Shown here in pieces: positions 45,385 to 55,776 of a stretch of DNA of 64,000 nt (positions are counted from its first letter, which is position 1; each line of letters opens with the position of its first letter). Location of the stretch: NCBI GenBank assembly GCA_036971615.1, contig JAYKKR010000004.1:434001-498000 (forward strand). Reading direction: 5' to 3'. The position numbers and the translations under genes were made by a program. The notes below the pieces were generated by a model that made no database searches, was not told the origin of the DNA, and saw only the letters and a program-made list of their open reading frames with translations. Origin of the DNA: Amyloporia xantha (lineage: Eukaryota; Basidiomycota; Agaricomycetes; Polyporales; Adustoporiaceae).

Positions 45385-47539
45385 CAAACACGCCATGCTT
45401 GACAAAGCTGCGCGATGAGATTTGCACAAAAGCGCCATGCTCTGCAAAGCTGCGCCATGAGAATCCTAACAAAGCGCCATGGTTGGGAGAGCTGCGCCAT
45501 GCTTTGGAGAGCTGCACCATGAGAAATCCAAAAAAGCGCCATGCTCTGCAAAGCTGCACTATGAGATATCTAAGAAAGCATCATGCTTGGGAGAGCTGTG
45601 CCATGCTTAGGAGAAGTGCGCCATGAGACTGTCAAAAAAGCGCCATCAAATTTGCCAAAAAAGCGCCATGCTTTACAAAGCTGCGCCATGAGATTCTCAA
45701 AAATGCGCCATGCTTTATAAAGCTGCACCATGAGAATCCACAAAGCACCATGCTTTAGAGAGCTACGCCATGAGGCTGTCAAAAAAGCGCCATGCTTTGG
45801 AGAGCTGCACCATGAGACTGTGAAAAAAGCGCCATCAAATTCTCAAAAATGCGCCATGCTTTATAAAGCTGTGCCATAAGATTCCCAAAAAAGCGCCATG
45901 CTTGGGAGAGCTGTGCCATGCTTTGGAGAAGTGCGCCATGAGATATCCAAGAAAGTGCCATGCTCTCAAAGCTGTGCCATGAGACTGTCAAAAAAGCGCC
46001 ATGAAGTTCGCACAAAAGAGCCATGCTTTGCAAAGCTGCGCCATGAGATATCCAAAAAAGTGCCATGCTTGGGAGAGCTATGCCATGCTTGGGAGAGCTA
46101 TGCCATGCTTTGGAGAAGTGCACCATGAGACTGTCAAAAAGGCGCCATGAAATTACAAAAAAGCGCCAAAAAAGCGCCATGAAAGTCCCAACAAAGCACT
46201 GTGCTTTGCAAAGCTGCGCCATGAGATATCCAAAAAAGCGCCATGCTTGGAAGAGCTATGCCATGCTTTGGAGAAGTGCACCATGAGACTGTCAAAAAAG
46301 CGCCATTAAATTTGCAAAAAAGCGCCATGCTTTACAAAGCTGCGCCATGAGATTCTCAAAATGCGCCATGCTCTGCAAAGCGGTGCCATGAAATATCCAA
46401 GCAAGCGCCATGCTTTGGAGAAGTGCGCGATGAGACTGTTAAAAAGTGCCATCAAATTTGCAAAAAGCGCCATGCTTTACAAAGCTGCGCCATGAGATTC
46501 TCAAAAATGCGCCATGCTTTATAAAGCTGCACCATGAGAATCCCAACAAAGCGCCATGGTTGGGAGAGCTGCGCCATGCTTTGGAGAGCTGCACCACGAG
46601 ACTGTCAAAAAAGCGCCATAAAATTCCCAAAAAAATGTGCCATGCTTTACAAAGTTGTGCCATGACATTCCCCCAAAAAGCGCCATGCTCTACCAAGCTG
46701 CGCCATCAGATTGTCAAAAAAGCGCCATGCTTTGGACAACTGTGCCATCAAATTCCCAAAAAAGCTGCACGGTTTGCAGAGCTGTAGGATTAAATTCCCA
46801 ACACAGTGCCATGCTCTATTAAGCTGCGCCATGCTGAAATATAGCTAGAGTTTATGGCGCAGTCAGCTGTGCCCTGTCTGTAGGCTATATGATACACCTC
46901 GGCCATCCCTACATTGAAGGCCAGAATATACCACAATAATATGGCGCACTCGGCCGCGCCGTATTTGTAGGCTATATTATAGCCCTCGGCCGACACTACT
47001 TGAAGGCGAGAATATACCAGGGAAATATGGCGCAGTCGGCCGCGCCATGTCTAAAGGCTATATTATAGCCCTCGGCCGACACTACTTGAAGGCGAGAATA
47101 TACCAGGGAAATATGGCGCAGTCGGCCGCGCCATGTCTAAAGGCTATATTATAGCCCTCGGCCGACACTACTTGAAGGCGAGAATATACCAGGGAAATAT
47201 GGCGCAGTCGGCCGCGCCATGTCTAAAGGCTATATTATAGCCCTCGGCCGACACTACTTGAAGGCGAGAATATACCAGGGAAATATGGCGCAGTCGGCCG
47301 CGCCATGTCTAAAGGCTATATTATAGCCCTCGGCCGACACTACCTGAAGGCAAGAATATACCAGGGAAATATGGCGCAGTCGGCCGCGCTGTATCTGCAG
47401 GCTATATTATAGCCCTCGGCCGACCCTTGACTGTAGGCTATAGCGAGGGCGTCGGCCGACGTCCGCTCTCCTGACAAAGTAATAAGAATTTCACCCATAT
47501 CTCTCCCTATAGAGTAGGCTATAGTGACTGAATGGTGTG
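45385..47539. repeat. Right arm of foldback A
   Basis: Reverse-complement partner of 41986-44117 with the same module order (monomers, then 86-bp units, then end). The arms match closely with scattered single-base and short indel differences, for example TTTTTTGG versus TTTTTGG runs and one extra unit difference near 46065-46100. Confidence 0.92.
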
Positions 47540-47546
47540 ACCCATG
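47540..47546. repeat. 7-bp target-site duplication of foldback A, right
   Basis: ACCCATG, direct repeat of 41979-41985. Confidence 0.85.
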
Positions 47547-48060
47547 GTTTCTGATCGGTCTAGCCATTTATTCGGGTCGAATGCCTTGCCAAGGACCTGA
47601 CCTGAAGGAATAACCATAGGATGCTTGCTGAAGTTTGCGACATGCAGCGCTGGTCTCTCAGAAGAGATGAACGAGTCTGTGGTTGCAAATACGTCGTCCA
47701 TATTCTTATGAGTTTGAAAAGACCGTTCCACAAATAAAGTCTTCAAGTTGTCTTCGAAGGGCGCGTAGACCGATACTAACTTGGAAGATTCAGGAGGAAT
47801 GATAACCATTTGCTTGGCTCGGACTAAGTTATCTTGAGACCGAGAGCGTTGTTGACGCTTTCGTCGCTGATTCTTCTTATGCAGTCTCGTCCTCCCCGTG
47901 CGGTCTCGCGATCCAATGAAGACCTTGAAGGCTTGTCCATGGTCATCCTTAAGGGAAGAAGTCGAATTCTCCACCTCTAGGGAGATGCCAGTGTCCGCAA
48001 ACTGTATAGCGGTCTTACCGTCTTGCCTCAGGACCGAAAGTGAGTATTGGTCTGCGAAGT
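47547..48060 (-). CDS. Ty3 polyprotein segment between protease and reverse transcriptase
   Basis: Linker of pol after the protease, running from the ADQYSLSVLRQDGKTAIQFAD block through a Lys/Arg-rich stretch to WLDRSETMG, where foldback A cuts the frame. In the gag-protease frame the text goes ILGKRLRRPILT and stops at 48015; in this frame it goes FADQYSLS, which is the family norm after ILG-D. A single extra A in GGCAAACGACTTC would explain the split. Confidence 0.75.
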
Positions 48061-50435
48061 CGTTTGCCTAAAATGAAAGGGGTTGTCATTCCTTTAACGA
48101 CATAAGCCTCGACGTTCATTTTAATAGACCGCTCGTCGGTCTTGAAGATCAAGTCGATAGGAACATAACCAGAAATCTTAGCTCGCCCAGTGACCTGTAC
48201 CAAGTTGATTTTCTGGCCCGCCTTGATTTTGGGAGGATGTATCATCGCCTCTAAACACTTAGCAGAGATGAGAGTGATGTCTGATCCCGAGTCAATGATA
48301 ATATCCTGCATTTCGACCTCTCGGTCTCCCAAAAATCCGCGGGCCTTTGTAGCCTTTGATCCAAGGAAGGAACAGCCGGGCGGTCTAGCAAGGTGTTTAC
48401 GAAGTTCTAAGACCGGCTGGTTATCTAGGGAAACTGGTCCTTGGAAAAGAGACCGAAGGTTCTTAGTAGCTAGACGTCGACTGCGTCGTAGAGGAGGAGG
48501 AGCTGGGCGTGCGCTATAAACCGTGACGGATTTAGTTTCCTGAGTAGCCGAGGGGACTGCCTCTCCCTCCAGGGCCTTACCTGCTGCTTCGGTCTTGCTA
48601 GGCTGAGCAAGATATACAGAAGGTTCGGTAGACTGGAGGGATTTACGAAAATCCTGCTCGGTCTCCGATTCGACGTCTGACAATCCTAAGTAAGCGATCT
48701 CATAGTCATCCTCTGCGCGTAGTTCCTCTTCAGAAAGCTGGATAAAATTGGTTCGGGCAAACCGCTGTCCTTGTCGAGCGTGCTTACATTCGTTGTCCCA
48801 GTGGAAAGGACTATCACAGTGCCGACAAGGTCGCTTGCCTAATTCCTGCGGAGTTTTTCGAAGCTTAGACCGGTTGGAATCGTCTCGAGGAAACTTAGGT
48901 GGAGACCGGTTAGGAGTAGTGGAGTCCGCGGCATTAGAACGTGAATCCCTAAACCGATTTCGTCGGTCTTCAAAGGAGGGTTTCAACGGCTCCTTCGAAT
49001 CAGTACCAAGGCCGACAAGGGTTTCTTCATAGTACTTAATGGCGTTCTGAAGATCGACGACCTTAGCATATAGGTGAGGGGATAGAACGGTGTTCCACAT
49101 GACCGGGGCTCCGTCAAGGATTTCACCAACCAATTCGGTTTCAGTGTAATCATATACGAATTCGAGCAGTTCCAACTTGCGAATGTAATATTCAGAAGGC
49201 AATTCCCTCTGATTTCCGCTGTCTCGGTATCGAGCACGGTTGGCTTTAGACTTTTGTCGGTCTAACCAAGCCTTGTTCATGTAGTGCTTTCCAATAGCTT
49301 TCCGCAAGGAGGTCCACCCTTTCTGAATGCGCTCTCGTTCATAACCAGGAAGCGAGAAATACCAGTTTTCCGCATGAGACCGAAGGCGCCTAGGTACGAC
49401 AGATCCAAGCTGTTTGGCTATCATGGAAGATCCTTCAGCTATTTGATTGACCTTCATAATCCATCTAGCTAGAGTCTCGGTATCTCCATCCCAAGTGGGT
49501 ACTACATCGATTTTCAGCTTGAGATCAAACCGAGGGACCTCTGCTGGTCTAGGATCATCGCTGTCTGAGTTGGAATTCTTCGGTTTTCGTTTCGAAGGAA
49601 TAGGACCCGTCGGTTTCTTGGGAGGTCCGGTCGGTTTCCCATCATCTGAAGAGTCTGACGGATCGCTGGGATCATCTCCAGGAAACCGTCTCATACGCGG
49701 TATTCCCCCTTTACCGAATAATTCCGTGATGCGGCGACCATGCCTGGCGGGCTCTGCTCGCTTCTTCTTGGCCTTCTCCCTCATTCCCGGGATCCTTGAG
49801 GTTGGGTCTTGATCCTCGTCATGAGGGGGTTCTTCAGCCTCGGATTCTTGAGGAGCGGGAGCGGTGTCTACTAGAGCGGTTTCAGTCGGTCTTGCGTTAT
49901 CCTCCATATGAGGCGGTTTGGGTCGGTTAGAAAACGGAGTTCGTCGAAGAGCGGAAGAAACAGTAGGGACCTCTGCTGGAGTTGTCGGTCTTGCGCTTCG
50001 AACTGACACATTACTATGCCGACTAGATACTCGGGGAGGTGTTTCATCCTCATCCTCATCGGGTACTACCTTCTGACAAATCCCTAACACCCTTCCTAGA
50101 AACAACAGAAAGGTCTCGACCTCCGCTCGGTATGCTACTCCTAGAATCTGAAAATCGTTGACTGAATAAACCACCTCCTTGGACAGTCCTGTTTTGTCGA
50201 ACTTAGGGAAAGGAGGAGGAGTAGAACCGCAAGCCTGAATGCGGTTTCCGTAGGTATAAGTAAGCTTTCCGAGTAAAGCTTTAAGCTTATTATAAAGATT
50301 AAGGTCTGGACATACTCCTATAATATCGTTATCGGAGGAGTATAGAATAGGGTTGCGTAGCAGTTGGTCTAGTAGATCTATTTCCTTATACCAATACCGA
50401 CTCTCCGTTCGAGATAGGTGCGTGCCATCGCGACC
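48015..50435 (-). CDS. Ty3 gag (main part) and protease
   Basis: Gag body and aspartic protease. The first ATG in this frame is at 50174, but the frame is open up to about 50435, overlapping the gag N-terminal ORF, so the true protein probably starts there and crosses a frame break. Visible parts: disordered acidic/Pro-rich region, capsid-like helices (TLARWIMKVNQIAEGSS, RRLRSHAENWYFSLPGYERE, PSEYYIRKLELLEFVYD), the CCHC knuckle CRHCDSPFHWDNEC, and the retropepsin active site IIIDSGSDITLIS with ILGKR near the end. It stops at 48015 because of the shift described for the next segment. Confidence 0.85.
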   Translation of the reverse strand, partial: GRDGTHLSRTESRYWYKEIDLLDQLLRNPILYSSDNDIIGVCPDLNLYNKLKALLGKLTYTYGNRIQACGSTPPPFPKFDKTGLSKEVVYSVNDFQILGVAYRAEVETFLLFLGRVLGICQKVVPDEDEDETPPRVSSRHSNVSVRSARPTTPAEVPTVSSALRRTPFSNRPKPPHMEDNARPTETALVDTAPAPQESEAEEPPHDEDQDPTSRIPGMREKAKKKRAEPARHGRRITELFGKGGIPRMRRFPGDDPSDPSDSSDDGKPTGPPKKPTGPIPSKRKPKNSNSDSDDPRPAEVPRFDLKLKIDVVPTWDGDTETLARWIMKVNQIAEGSSMIAKQLGSVVPRRLRSHAENWYFSLPGYERERIQKGWTSLRKAIGKHYMNKAWLDRQKSKANRARYRDSGNQRELPSEYYIRKLELLEFVYDYTETELVGEILDGAPVMWNTVLSPHLYAKVVDLQNAIKYYEETLVGLGTDSKEPLKPSFEDRRNRFRDSRSNAADSTTPNRSPPKFPRDDSNRSKLRKTPQELGKRPCRHCDSPFHWDNECKHARQGQRFARTNFIQLSEEELRAEDDYEIAYLGLSDVESETEQDFRKSLQSTEPSVYLAQPSKTEAAGKALEGEAVPSATQETKSVTVYSARPAPPPLRRSRRLATKNLRSLFQGPVSLDNQPVLELRKHLARPPGCSFLGSKATKARGFLGDREVEMQDIIIDSGSDITLISAKCLEAMIHPPKIKAGQKINLVQVTGRAKISGYVPIDLIFKTDERSIKMNVEAYVVKGMTTPFILGKRLRRPILTFGPEARR

Positions 50436-50806
50436 GTCTGGAAGAGTGTAAGGGCGCGCTTTAAGTATTCTTGAGCTAGCAGGGTTGCGTCGTACCTACG
50501 GCCAAATACTGCACCAAGTGGTCCGTCGGTGTTAGCAAGGTCGCGCAAAGCATTGGTTATCGGAAATTCCAAGGGGACCGAACTTACGTTGGTAAACCGT
50601 ACTGAATCGACCGGTCTTGCTCCTTTGACGGCGACAAGGTCGGTCTCGAATAGTGATTGATCCACGAGTTCCTCGTCTTCTTCGGAATTGTTTTCCCTAG
50701 GAGATGAACCTGGAAGGGGATGATCCGCTGGGTCATCTCGGTCTTGAAGACCTTGCTGGTAAGAGGCGGCATCCTCGCTTCCTACTGCTACAAAGGACAT
50801 TGACAT
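50378..50806 (-). CDS. Ty3 gag N-terminal ORF
   Basis: 142-codon frame starting MSMSFVAVGSEDAASYQQG, with an acidic region (NNSEEDEELVDQSLFETDL) and helical stretch YDATLLAQEYLKRALTLF. It stops at 50378 within the overlap with the main gag frame. It is the first ATG frame after the primer binding site (about 50 nt further) and so most likely the gag start. Confidence 0.65.
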   Translation of the reverse strand: MSMSFVAVGSEDAASYQQGLQDRDDPADHPLPGSSPRENNSEEDEELVDQSLFETDLVAVKGARPVDSVRFTNVSSVPLEFPITNALRDLANTDGPLGAVFGRRYDATLLAQEYLKRALTLFQTVAMARTYLERRVGIGIRK

Positions 50807-50855
50807 TGTTAGTGAATCTATACTGAAGGAAATGTGAGTAACTTTTCAAAAGGAA

Positions 50856-50874
50856 GTTCCCAGTGCGTCCACCA
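50856..50874 (-). promoter_or_regulatory. Candidate primer binding site
   Basis: One base inside the 5' LTR, the minus strand reads TGGTGGACGCACTGGGAAC. Its complement ends in CCA, as a tRNA 3' end should. I cannot name the tRNA from this sequence alone. Confidence 0.6.
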
Positions 50875-50875
50875 A

Positions 50876-51927
50876 TGTTATGAACCAGGGTAGTACTAGT
50901 ACCTAAGCTCGTATACCGGTAACGGATAGGATAATAAAAATACTTAGACTGTATGCTTGAGTCCTAATGGCTAGTTAGGAGTGGAATGCCGGTATACCAA
51001 GTAAGAAGTATAAGACCGTAGGGTCTTATGTTAGAGATTGGCGTGAGCCTAAGAGTATCGCTCAAGACCGAAGGTAGTTTAGGTTAAGACCGACTTAGAG
51101 AGATACCGCTTATGTTCACGCAGAGATAAGGTTTAAAGGTAGAACTTCCTAAACAAAGATAACTCAAATCCTTCGCAAGTATTGTTGCCAGACCAAGGGC
51201 TTTAGGTAGCGCGAAGCAATACCGAAGACCGCTACTTAGCACGAAGCTATAAGTAGTTTGTCAAGTCTGGGATAGATCTCTTTACCAGCGACGTAGCTAT
51301 GGTAAGATCTACAATGATATGTGAAGGAGACAAGGTCTCGTTGTGCTAAGAGCTCAGAGGTAAAATAGATTGCTTGAAACCGAAGACCGTCGGTCTTCTT
51401 AAATACAAGTGAGAAATGCTAGAACCTTCTAAACACGCGTAGTCCGTACTTCTACAATACACTGCCCAATACCTGTGCATCTATTGTTCTCTACGCACTG
51501 CCTTGAATACTCACTGAGACTGCGCTGCTATCCTCGTGTGGCGGAGTGGCGCACCTCGGGCATTCATCGGTCTTGCCTCGGTCTTCCTCGATCCATAAGG
51601 TGAGATCGGTCCGCTCTCCGTAGGTCGGATCGTGCTACCGGTCCTCGAGGTGTTTCACGGGACTCGACCTCTCACGCGAAGTGTGGGCGTTTGTGGGTCC
51701 CGAGGATCCGCTTTCCTCCAAGAAGGGCATGGAGGACTACCCGTTGAGCGGGAGACCGAGTCATCGTCCCAAAGAGTATCGGTTTCGCACGCAAGTATGT
51801 GCGCTTGCGGGTCTTGTTGATCCGCGCGGTCTTGGAGGGTAGTGAAGGACTACCCGTTGATGGAAGACCGAGTCCTTTCTGGGAAAGAACTCGATTATAA
51901 GAAGGTCAAGCTGGAATATCCATAACA
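50876..51927 (-). repeat. 5' LTR (right LTR) of the Ty3 element
   Basis: 1052-bp copy of 34707-35757 with TGTTAT...ATAACA ends. On the minus strand it is the promoter-bearing LTR. It has one base more than the other LTR near 51291 and otherwise looks identical. Confidence 0.95.
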
Positions 51928-51932
51928 GCTCA
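51928..51932. repeat. Target-site duplication GCTCA, right
   Basis: Direct repeat of 34702-34706. Confidence 0.95.
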
Positions 51933-52278
51933 GCTCTCGCTACGCCAGAGTTTATGCCACTTCGAGGACATAGAACAGCTCCGACTTTCGATCCTACGGA
52001 CGTTTGTTCCCTTCGACGTTATTTTCAGGACCTCGAGACGCTCTTCGTACGCTGTCAAGTCACCCGCGATGCAGACAAGAAGAAATGGGCAGTTCGTTAT
52101 ACGTCCCTCGATGTCTCCGAGTTATGGGAGATCCTCGATAGCTTCGACAATGCCTCGATTTCGTTCGACGATTTCGAAAAAGACGTCCGGTCGCTCTACC
52201 CCGGTTCCGAATCCAGCCATTGGTCTCTAGCAGATCTCGAGCAGCTCGTTGGAGAACGGGCTCGCATTGGAGTTCACA
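51933..52278 (+). pseudogene. Host retroelement gag, segment 2
   Basis: Continues the gag from 34706 in frame: MPLRGHRTAPTFDPTDVCS, then RRYFQDLETLFVRCQ, KKWAVRYTSLDVSELWEIL and SFDDFEKDVRSLYPGSES. This is the usual capsid-type region of basidiomycete Ty3 gag. It is cut at GERARIGVH by foldback B and resumes at 55777. Confidence 0.85.
52272..52278. repeat. 7-bp target-site duplication of foldback B, left
   Basis: GTTCACA here and at 55770-55776; removing one copy with the element restores the gag frame. Confidence 0.85.
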
Positions 52279-52389
52279 CACACCATACAGTCACTATAGC
52301 CTACTCTATAGGGAGAGATATGGGTGAAATTCTTATTACTTTGTAAGGAGAGCGGACGTCAGCCGACGCCCTCGCTATAGCCTACAGTC

Positions 52390-52790
52390 AAGGGTCGGCC
52401 AAGGGCTATAATATAGCCTGCAGATACAGCGCGGCTGACTGCGCCATATTTCCCTGGTATATTCTCGCCTTCAAGTAGTGTCGGCCGAGGGCTATAATAT
52501 AGCCTTTAGACATGGCGCGGCCGACTGCGCCATATTTCTGTGGTATATTCTCGCCTTCAAGTAGTGTCGGCCGAGGGCTATAATATAGCCTTTAGATACA
52601 GCACGGCCGACTGCGCCATATTTCCATAGTATATTCTCGCCTTCAAGTAGTGTCGGCCGAGGGCTATAATATAGCCTTTAGATACGGTGCGGCCGACTGC
52701 GCCATATTTCCATAGTATATTCTCGCCTTCAAGTAGTGTCGGCCGAGGGCTATAATATAGCCTTTAGATACGGTGCGGCCGACTGCGCCA
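52390..52790. repeat. 86-bp tandem array, left arm of foldback B
   Basis: Units beginning TCGGCCGAGGGCTATAATAT at about 52480, 52567, 52653 and 52739, following a diverged TCGGCCAAGGGC unit at about 52395. Several units carry GATACGGTGCGGCC instead of GACATGGCGCGGCC, so B units differ from those in A. The mirror array is at about 55340-55640. Confidence 0.9.
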
Positions 52791-53757
52791 TAAACTCTAG
52801 CTATATTTCAGCATGGCGCAGCTTGATAGAGCATGGCACTTTGTTGGGAATTTAATCCTACAGCTCTGCAAACTGCACAGCTTTTTTGGGAATTTGATGG
52901 CACAGTTGTCCAAAGCATGGCGCTTTTTTGACAATCTCATGGTGCAGCTTGGTAGAGCATGGCGCTTTTTGGGGGAATGTCATGGCACAACTTTGTAAAG
53001 CATGGCACATTTTTTTGGGAATTTTATGGCGCTTTTTTGACAGTCTCATGGTGCAGCTCTCCAAAGCATGGCAATTTTTTGACAGTCTCATGGTGTAGCG
53101 CTCTAAAGCATGGTGCTTTGTTGGGATTCTCATGGCACCGCTTTATAAAGCATGGCGCATTTTTGAGAATCTCATGGCGCAGCTTTGTAAAGCATGGCGC
53201 TTTTTTGCAAATTTGATAGCACTTTTTTGACAGTCTCATGACGCACTTCTCCAAAGCATGGCGCTTGCTTGGATATCTCATGGCGCAGCTTTGCAGAGCA
53301 TGGCGCATTCTTGAGAATCTCATGGCACAGCTTTGTAAAGCATGGCACTTTTTTTGCAAATTTAATGGTGCTTTTTTGACAGTGTCATGCTGCACTTCTC
53401 CAAAGCATGGCATAGCTCTCCCAAACATGGCGCTTTTTTGGATATCTCATGGCGCAGCTTTGCAAAGCACAGTGCTTTGTTTGGACTTTCATGGCGCTTT
53501 TTTGGAGCTTTTTGGTAATTTCATGGCGCTTTTTTGACAGTCTCATGGTGCACTTCTCCAAAGCATGGCATAGCTCTCCCAAGCATGGCGCTTTTTTGGG
53601 AATCTTATGGCACAGCTTTATAAAGCATGGCTCTTTTGTGCGAACTTCATGGCGCTTTTTTGACAGTCTCATGGTGCAGCTTTGAGAGGATGGCACTTTC
53701 TTGGATATCTCATGGCACACTTCTCCAAAGCATGGCGCAGCTCTCCCAAGCATGGCG

Positions 53758-54375
53758 CTTTCTTGGATATCTCATAGCGCAGCTTTGCAGAGCATGGCGC
53801 TTCATGGTGCAGCTTTTTAAAGTATGGGGTATTTGTGTAAAGTTTGTGGTGCACCCCTGCATGATAATGCTTTGTAAAGTATGGTGGTCCTCTGTAGTAT
53901 CATACATAGGCGAGTCATGGTTGCTTTTCAAGGTTCAAATTCACCCTTTTGCTTCACATCTTTGTGCTTGTTTCCTATGCAGTTGCCTAAACATGCAATC
54001 TGGAATGGGCATCTAGAGATCCTGCAACCCAATGGATGCATAATTTGAAGTACCACCCCTGGGGCATAAGTTGCTAAGTAAAATGATTTGCTCCATGTGA
54101 TTATATTACATATAATAAACATTTTGGCCAACAAACATTGTAACTCTGCTCTTTTAGGCCTGTCTTACACCCATATCATGTCCATCTTATGCCTGTCTTA
54201 CACCCATCTTACGTGCATCTTATGCCTGACTTATGCCCCTAAAGGTGGTGAACCATGACCATATTTATAGAGCATAGCACAGCTATGCAAGCACAATATA
54301 TGTGTGCACAAGCTAAACAAAACCTGTCTTATGATGTGGTATAGAGATTTCATCGAGATATGCCATAGATCAGCT
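53758..54375. other. Spacer (loop) of foldback B
   Basis: Single-copy sequence with a few leftover monomers at its left edge. From about 53810 it matches the reverse complement of 44737-45310, including the TGTCTTACACCCAT / CATCTTATGCC word array at 54160-54240. No gene. Confidence 0.85.
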
Positions 54376-55769
54376 CGCCATGCTTGGGAGAGCTGCGCCA
54401 TGCTTTGGAGAAGTGTGCCATGAGATATCCAAGAAAGTGCCATCCTCTCAAAGCTGCACCATGAGACTGTCAAAAAAGCGCCATGAAGTTCGCACAAAAG
54501 AGCCATGCTTTATAAAGCTGTGCCATAAGATTCCCAAAAAAGCGCCATGCTTGGGAGAGCTATGCCATGCTTTGGAGAAGTGCACCATGAGACTGTCAAA
54601 AAAGCGCCATGAAATTACCAAAAAGCTCCAAAAAAGCGCCATGAAAGTCCAAACAAAGCACTGTGCTTTGCAAAGCTGCGCCATGAGATATCCAAAAAAG
54701 CGCCATGTTTGGGAGAGCTATGCCATGCTTTGGAGAAGTGCAGCATGACACTGTCAAAAAAGCACCATTAAATTTGCAAAAAAAGCACCATGCTTTACAA
54801 AGCTGTGCCATGAGATTCTCAAGAATGCGCCATGCTCTGCAAAGCTGCGCCATGAGATATCCAAGCAAGCGCCATGCTTTGGAGAAGTGCGTCATGAGAC
54901 TGTCAAAAAAGTGCTATCAAATTTGCAAAAAAGCGCCATGCTTTACAAAGCTGCGCCATGAGATTCTCAAAAATGCGCCATGCTTTATAAAGCGGTGCCA
55001 TGAGAATCCCAACAAAGCACCATGCTTTAGAGCGCTACACCATGAGACTGTCAAAAAATTGCCATGCTTTGGAGAGCTGCACCATGAGACTGTCAAAAAA
55101 GCGCCATAAAATTCCCAAAAAAATGTGCCATGCTTTACAAAGTTGTGCCATGACATTCCCCCAAAAAGCGCCATGCTCTACCAAGCTGCACCATGAGATT
55201 GTCAAAAAAGCGCCATGCTTTGGACAACTGTGCCATCAAATTCCCAAAAAAGCTGTGCAGTTTGCAGAGCTGTAGGATTAAATTCCCAACAAAGTGCCAT
55301 GCTCTATCAAGCTGCGCCATGCTGAAATATAGCTAGAGTTTATGGCGCAGTCGGCCGCACCGTATCTAAAGGCTATATTATAGCCCTCGGCCGACACTAC
55401 TTGAAGGCGAGAATATACTATGGAAATATGGCGCAGTCGGCCGTGCTGTATCTAAAGGCTATATTATAGCCCTCGGCCGACACTACTTGAAGGCGAGAAT
55501 ATACCACAGAAATATGGCGCAGTCGGCCGCGCCATGTCTAAAGGCTATATTATACCCTCTCGGCCGACACTACTTGAAGGCGAGAATATACCAGGGAAAT
55601 ATGGTGCAGTCAGCCGCGCTGTATCTGCAGGCTATATTATAGCCCTTGGCCGACCCTTGACTGTAGGCTATAGCGAGGGCGTCGGCTGACGTCCGCTCTC
55701 CTTACAAAGTAATAAGAATTTCACCCATATCTCTCCCTATAGAGTAGGCTATAATGACTGAATGGGCTC

Positions 55770-55776
55770 GTTCACA
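55770..55776. repeat. 7-bp target-site duplication of foldback B, right
   Basis: GTTCACA, direct repeat of 52272-52278. Confidence 0.85.

Larger units (their letters stand above)
41986..47539. mobile_element. Foldback element A, 5.55-kb near-palindrome
   Basis: Non-coding element made of two long inverted arms (41986-44117 and about 45385-47539) around a 1.27-kb spacer. Ends read GAGCCCATTCAGTCATTATAGCC on the left and, reverse-complemented, CACACCATTCAGTCACTATAG on the right. Each arm has the same modules from outside in: a 100-bp end, about six 86-bp tandem units, then about 1.5 kb of short alternating monomers with CATGGCGC. Seven-bp target duplications flank it. It shares all modules with element B. 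No transposase is encoded, so it must be mobilised in trans. The organisation resembles Drosophila FB and similar foldback transposons; the superfamily cannot be assigned. Confidence 0.9.
34707..51927 (-). mobile_element. Ty3-type chromovirus LTR retrotransposon (17.2 kb, transcribed on minus strand)
   Basis: Complete Ty3 (Metaviridae-type) retrotransposon with LTRs, primer binding site, polypurine tract and 5-bp target duplication. In transcription order: 5' LTR (50876-51927), gag with CCHC knuckle, protease, reverse transcriptase, RNase H, integrase, GPY/F module, chromodomain, a sense accessory ORF, an antisense intron-bearing gene, 3' LTR (34707-35757). A 5.55-kb foldback element plus its 7-bp target duplication lies in pol; without these the element would be 11,660 bp. 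LTRs differ visibly by one base, so insertion was recent. Lesions: a gag frame break near 50400, one extra A in protease, a TGA in integrase, and a frame break before the chromodomain. It sits inside another gag gene. Confidence 0.95.
52279..55769. mobile_element. Foldback element B, 3.5-kb near-palindrome
   Basis: Second copy of the foldback family. Arms are 52279-53757 and 54376-55769, with a 618-bp spacer that matches the A spacer in reverse orientation. Same ends (CACACCATACAGTCACTATAG and, reverse-complemented on the right, GAGCCCATTCAGTCATTATAG), same 86-bp units and the same CATGGCGC monomers. It is shorter than A through fewer 86-bp units, a shorter monomer array and loss of the A-specific half of the spacer. 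No coding capacity is evident. Confidence 0.9.

Noticed and set aside
42677..46832. Many open frames of 60-150 codons on both strands with HGAF, KAWRF or RHALQSCAM-like text.
   Set aside because: They are translations of the foldback monomer arrays, mirrored in both arms and on both strands, with no stable protein motif beyond the repeat.
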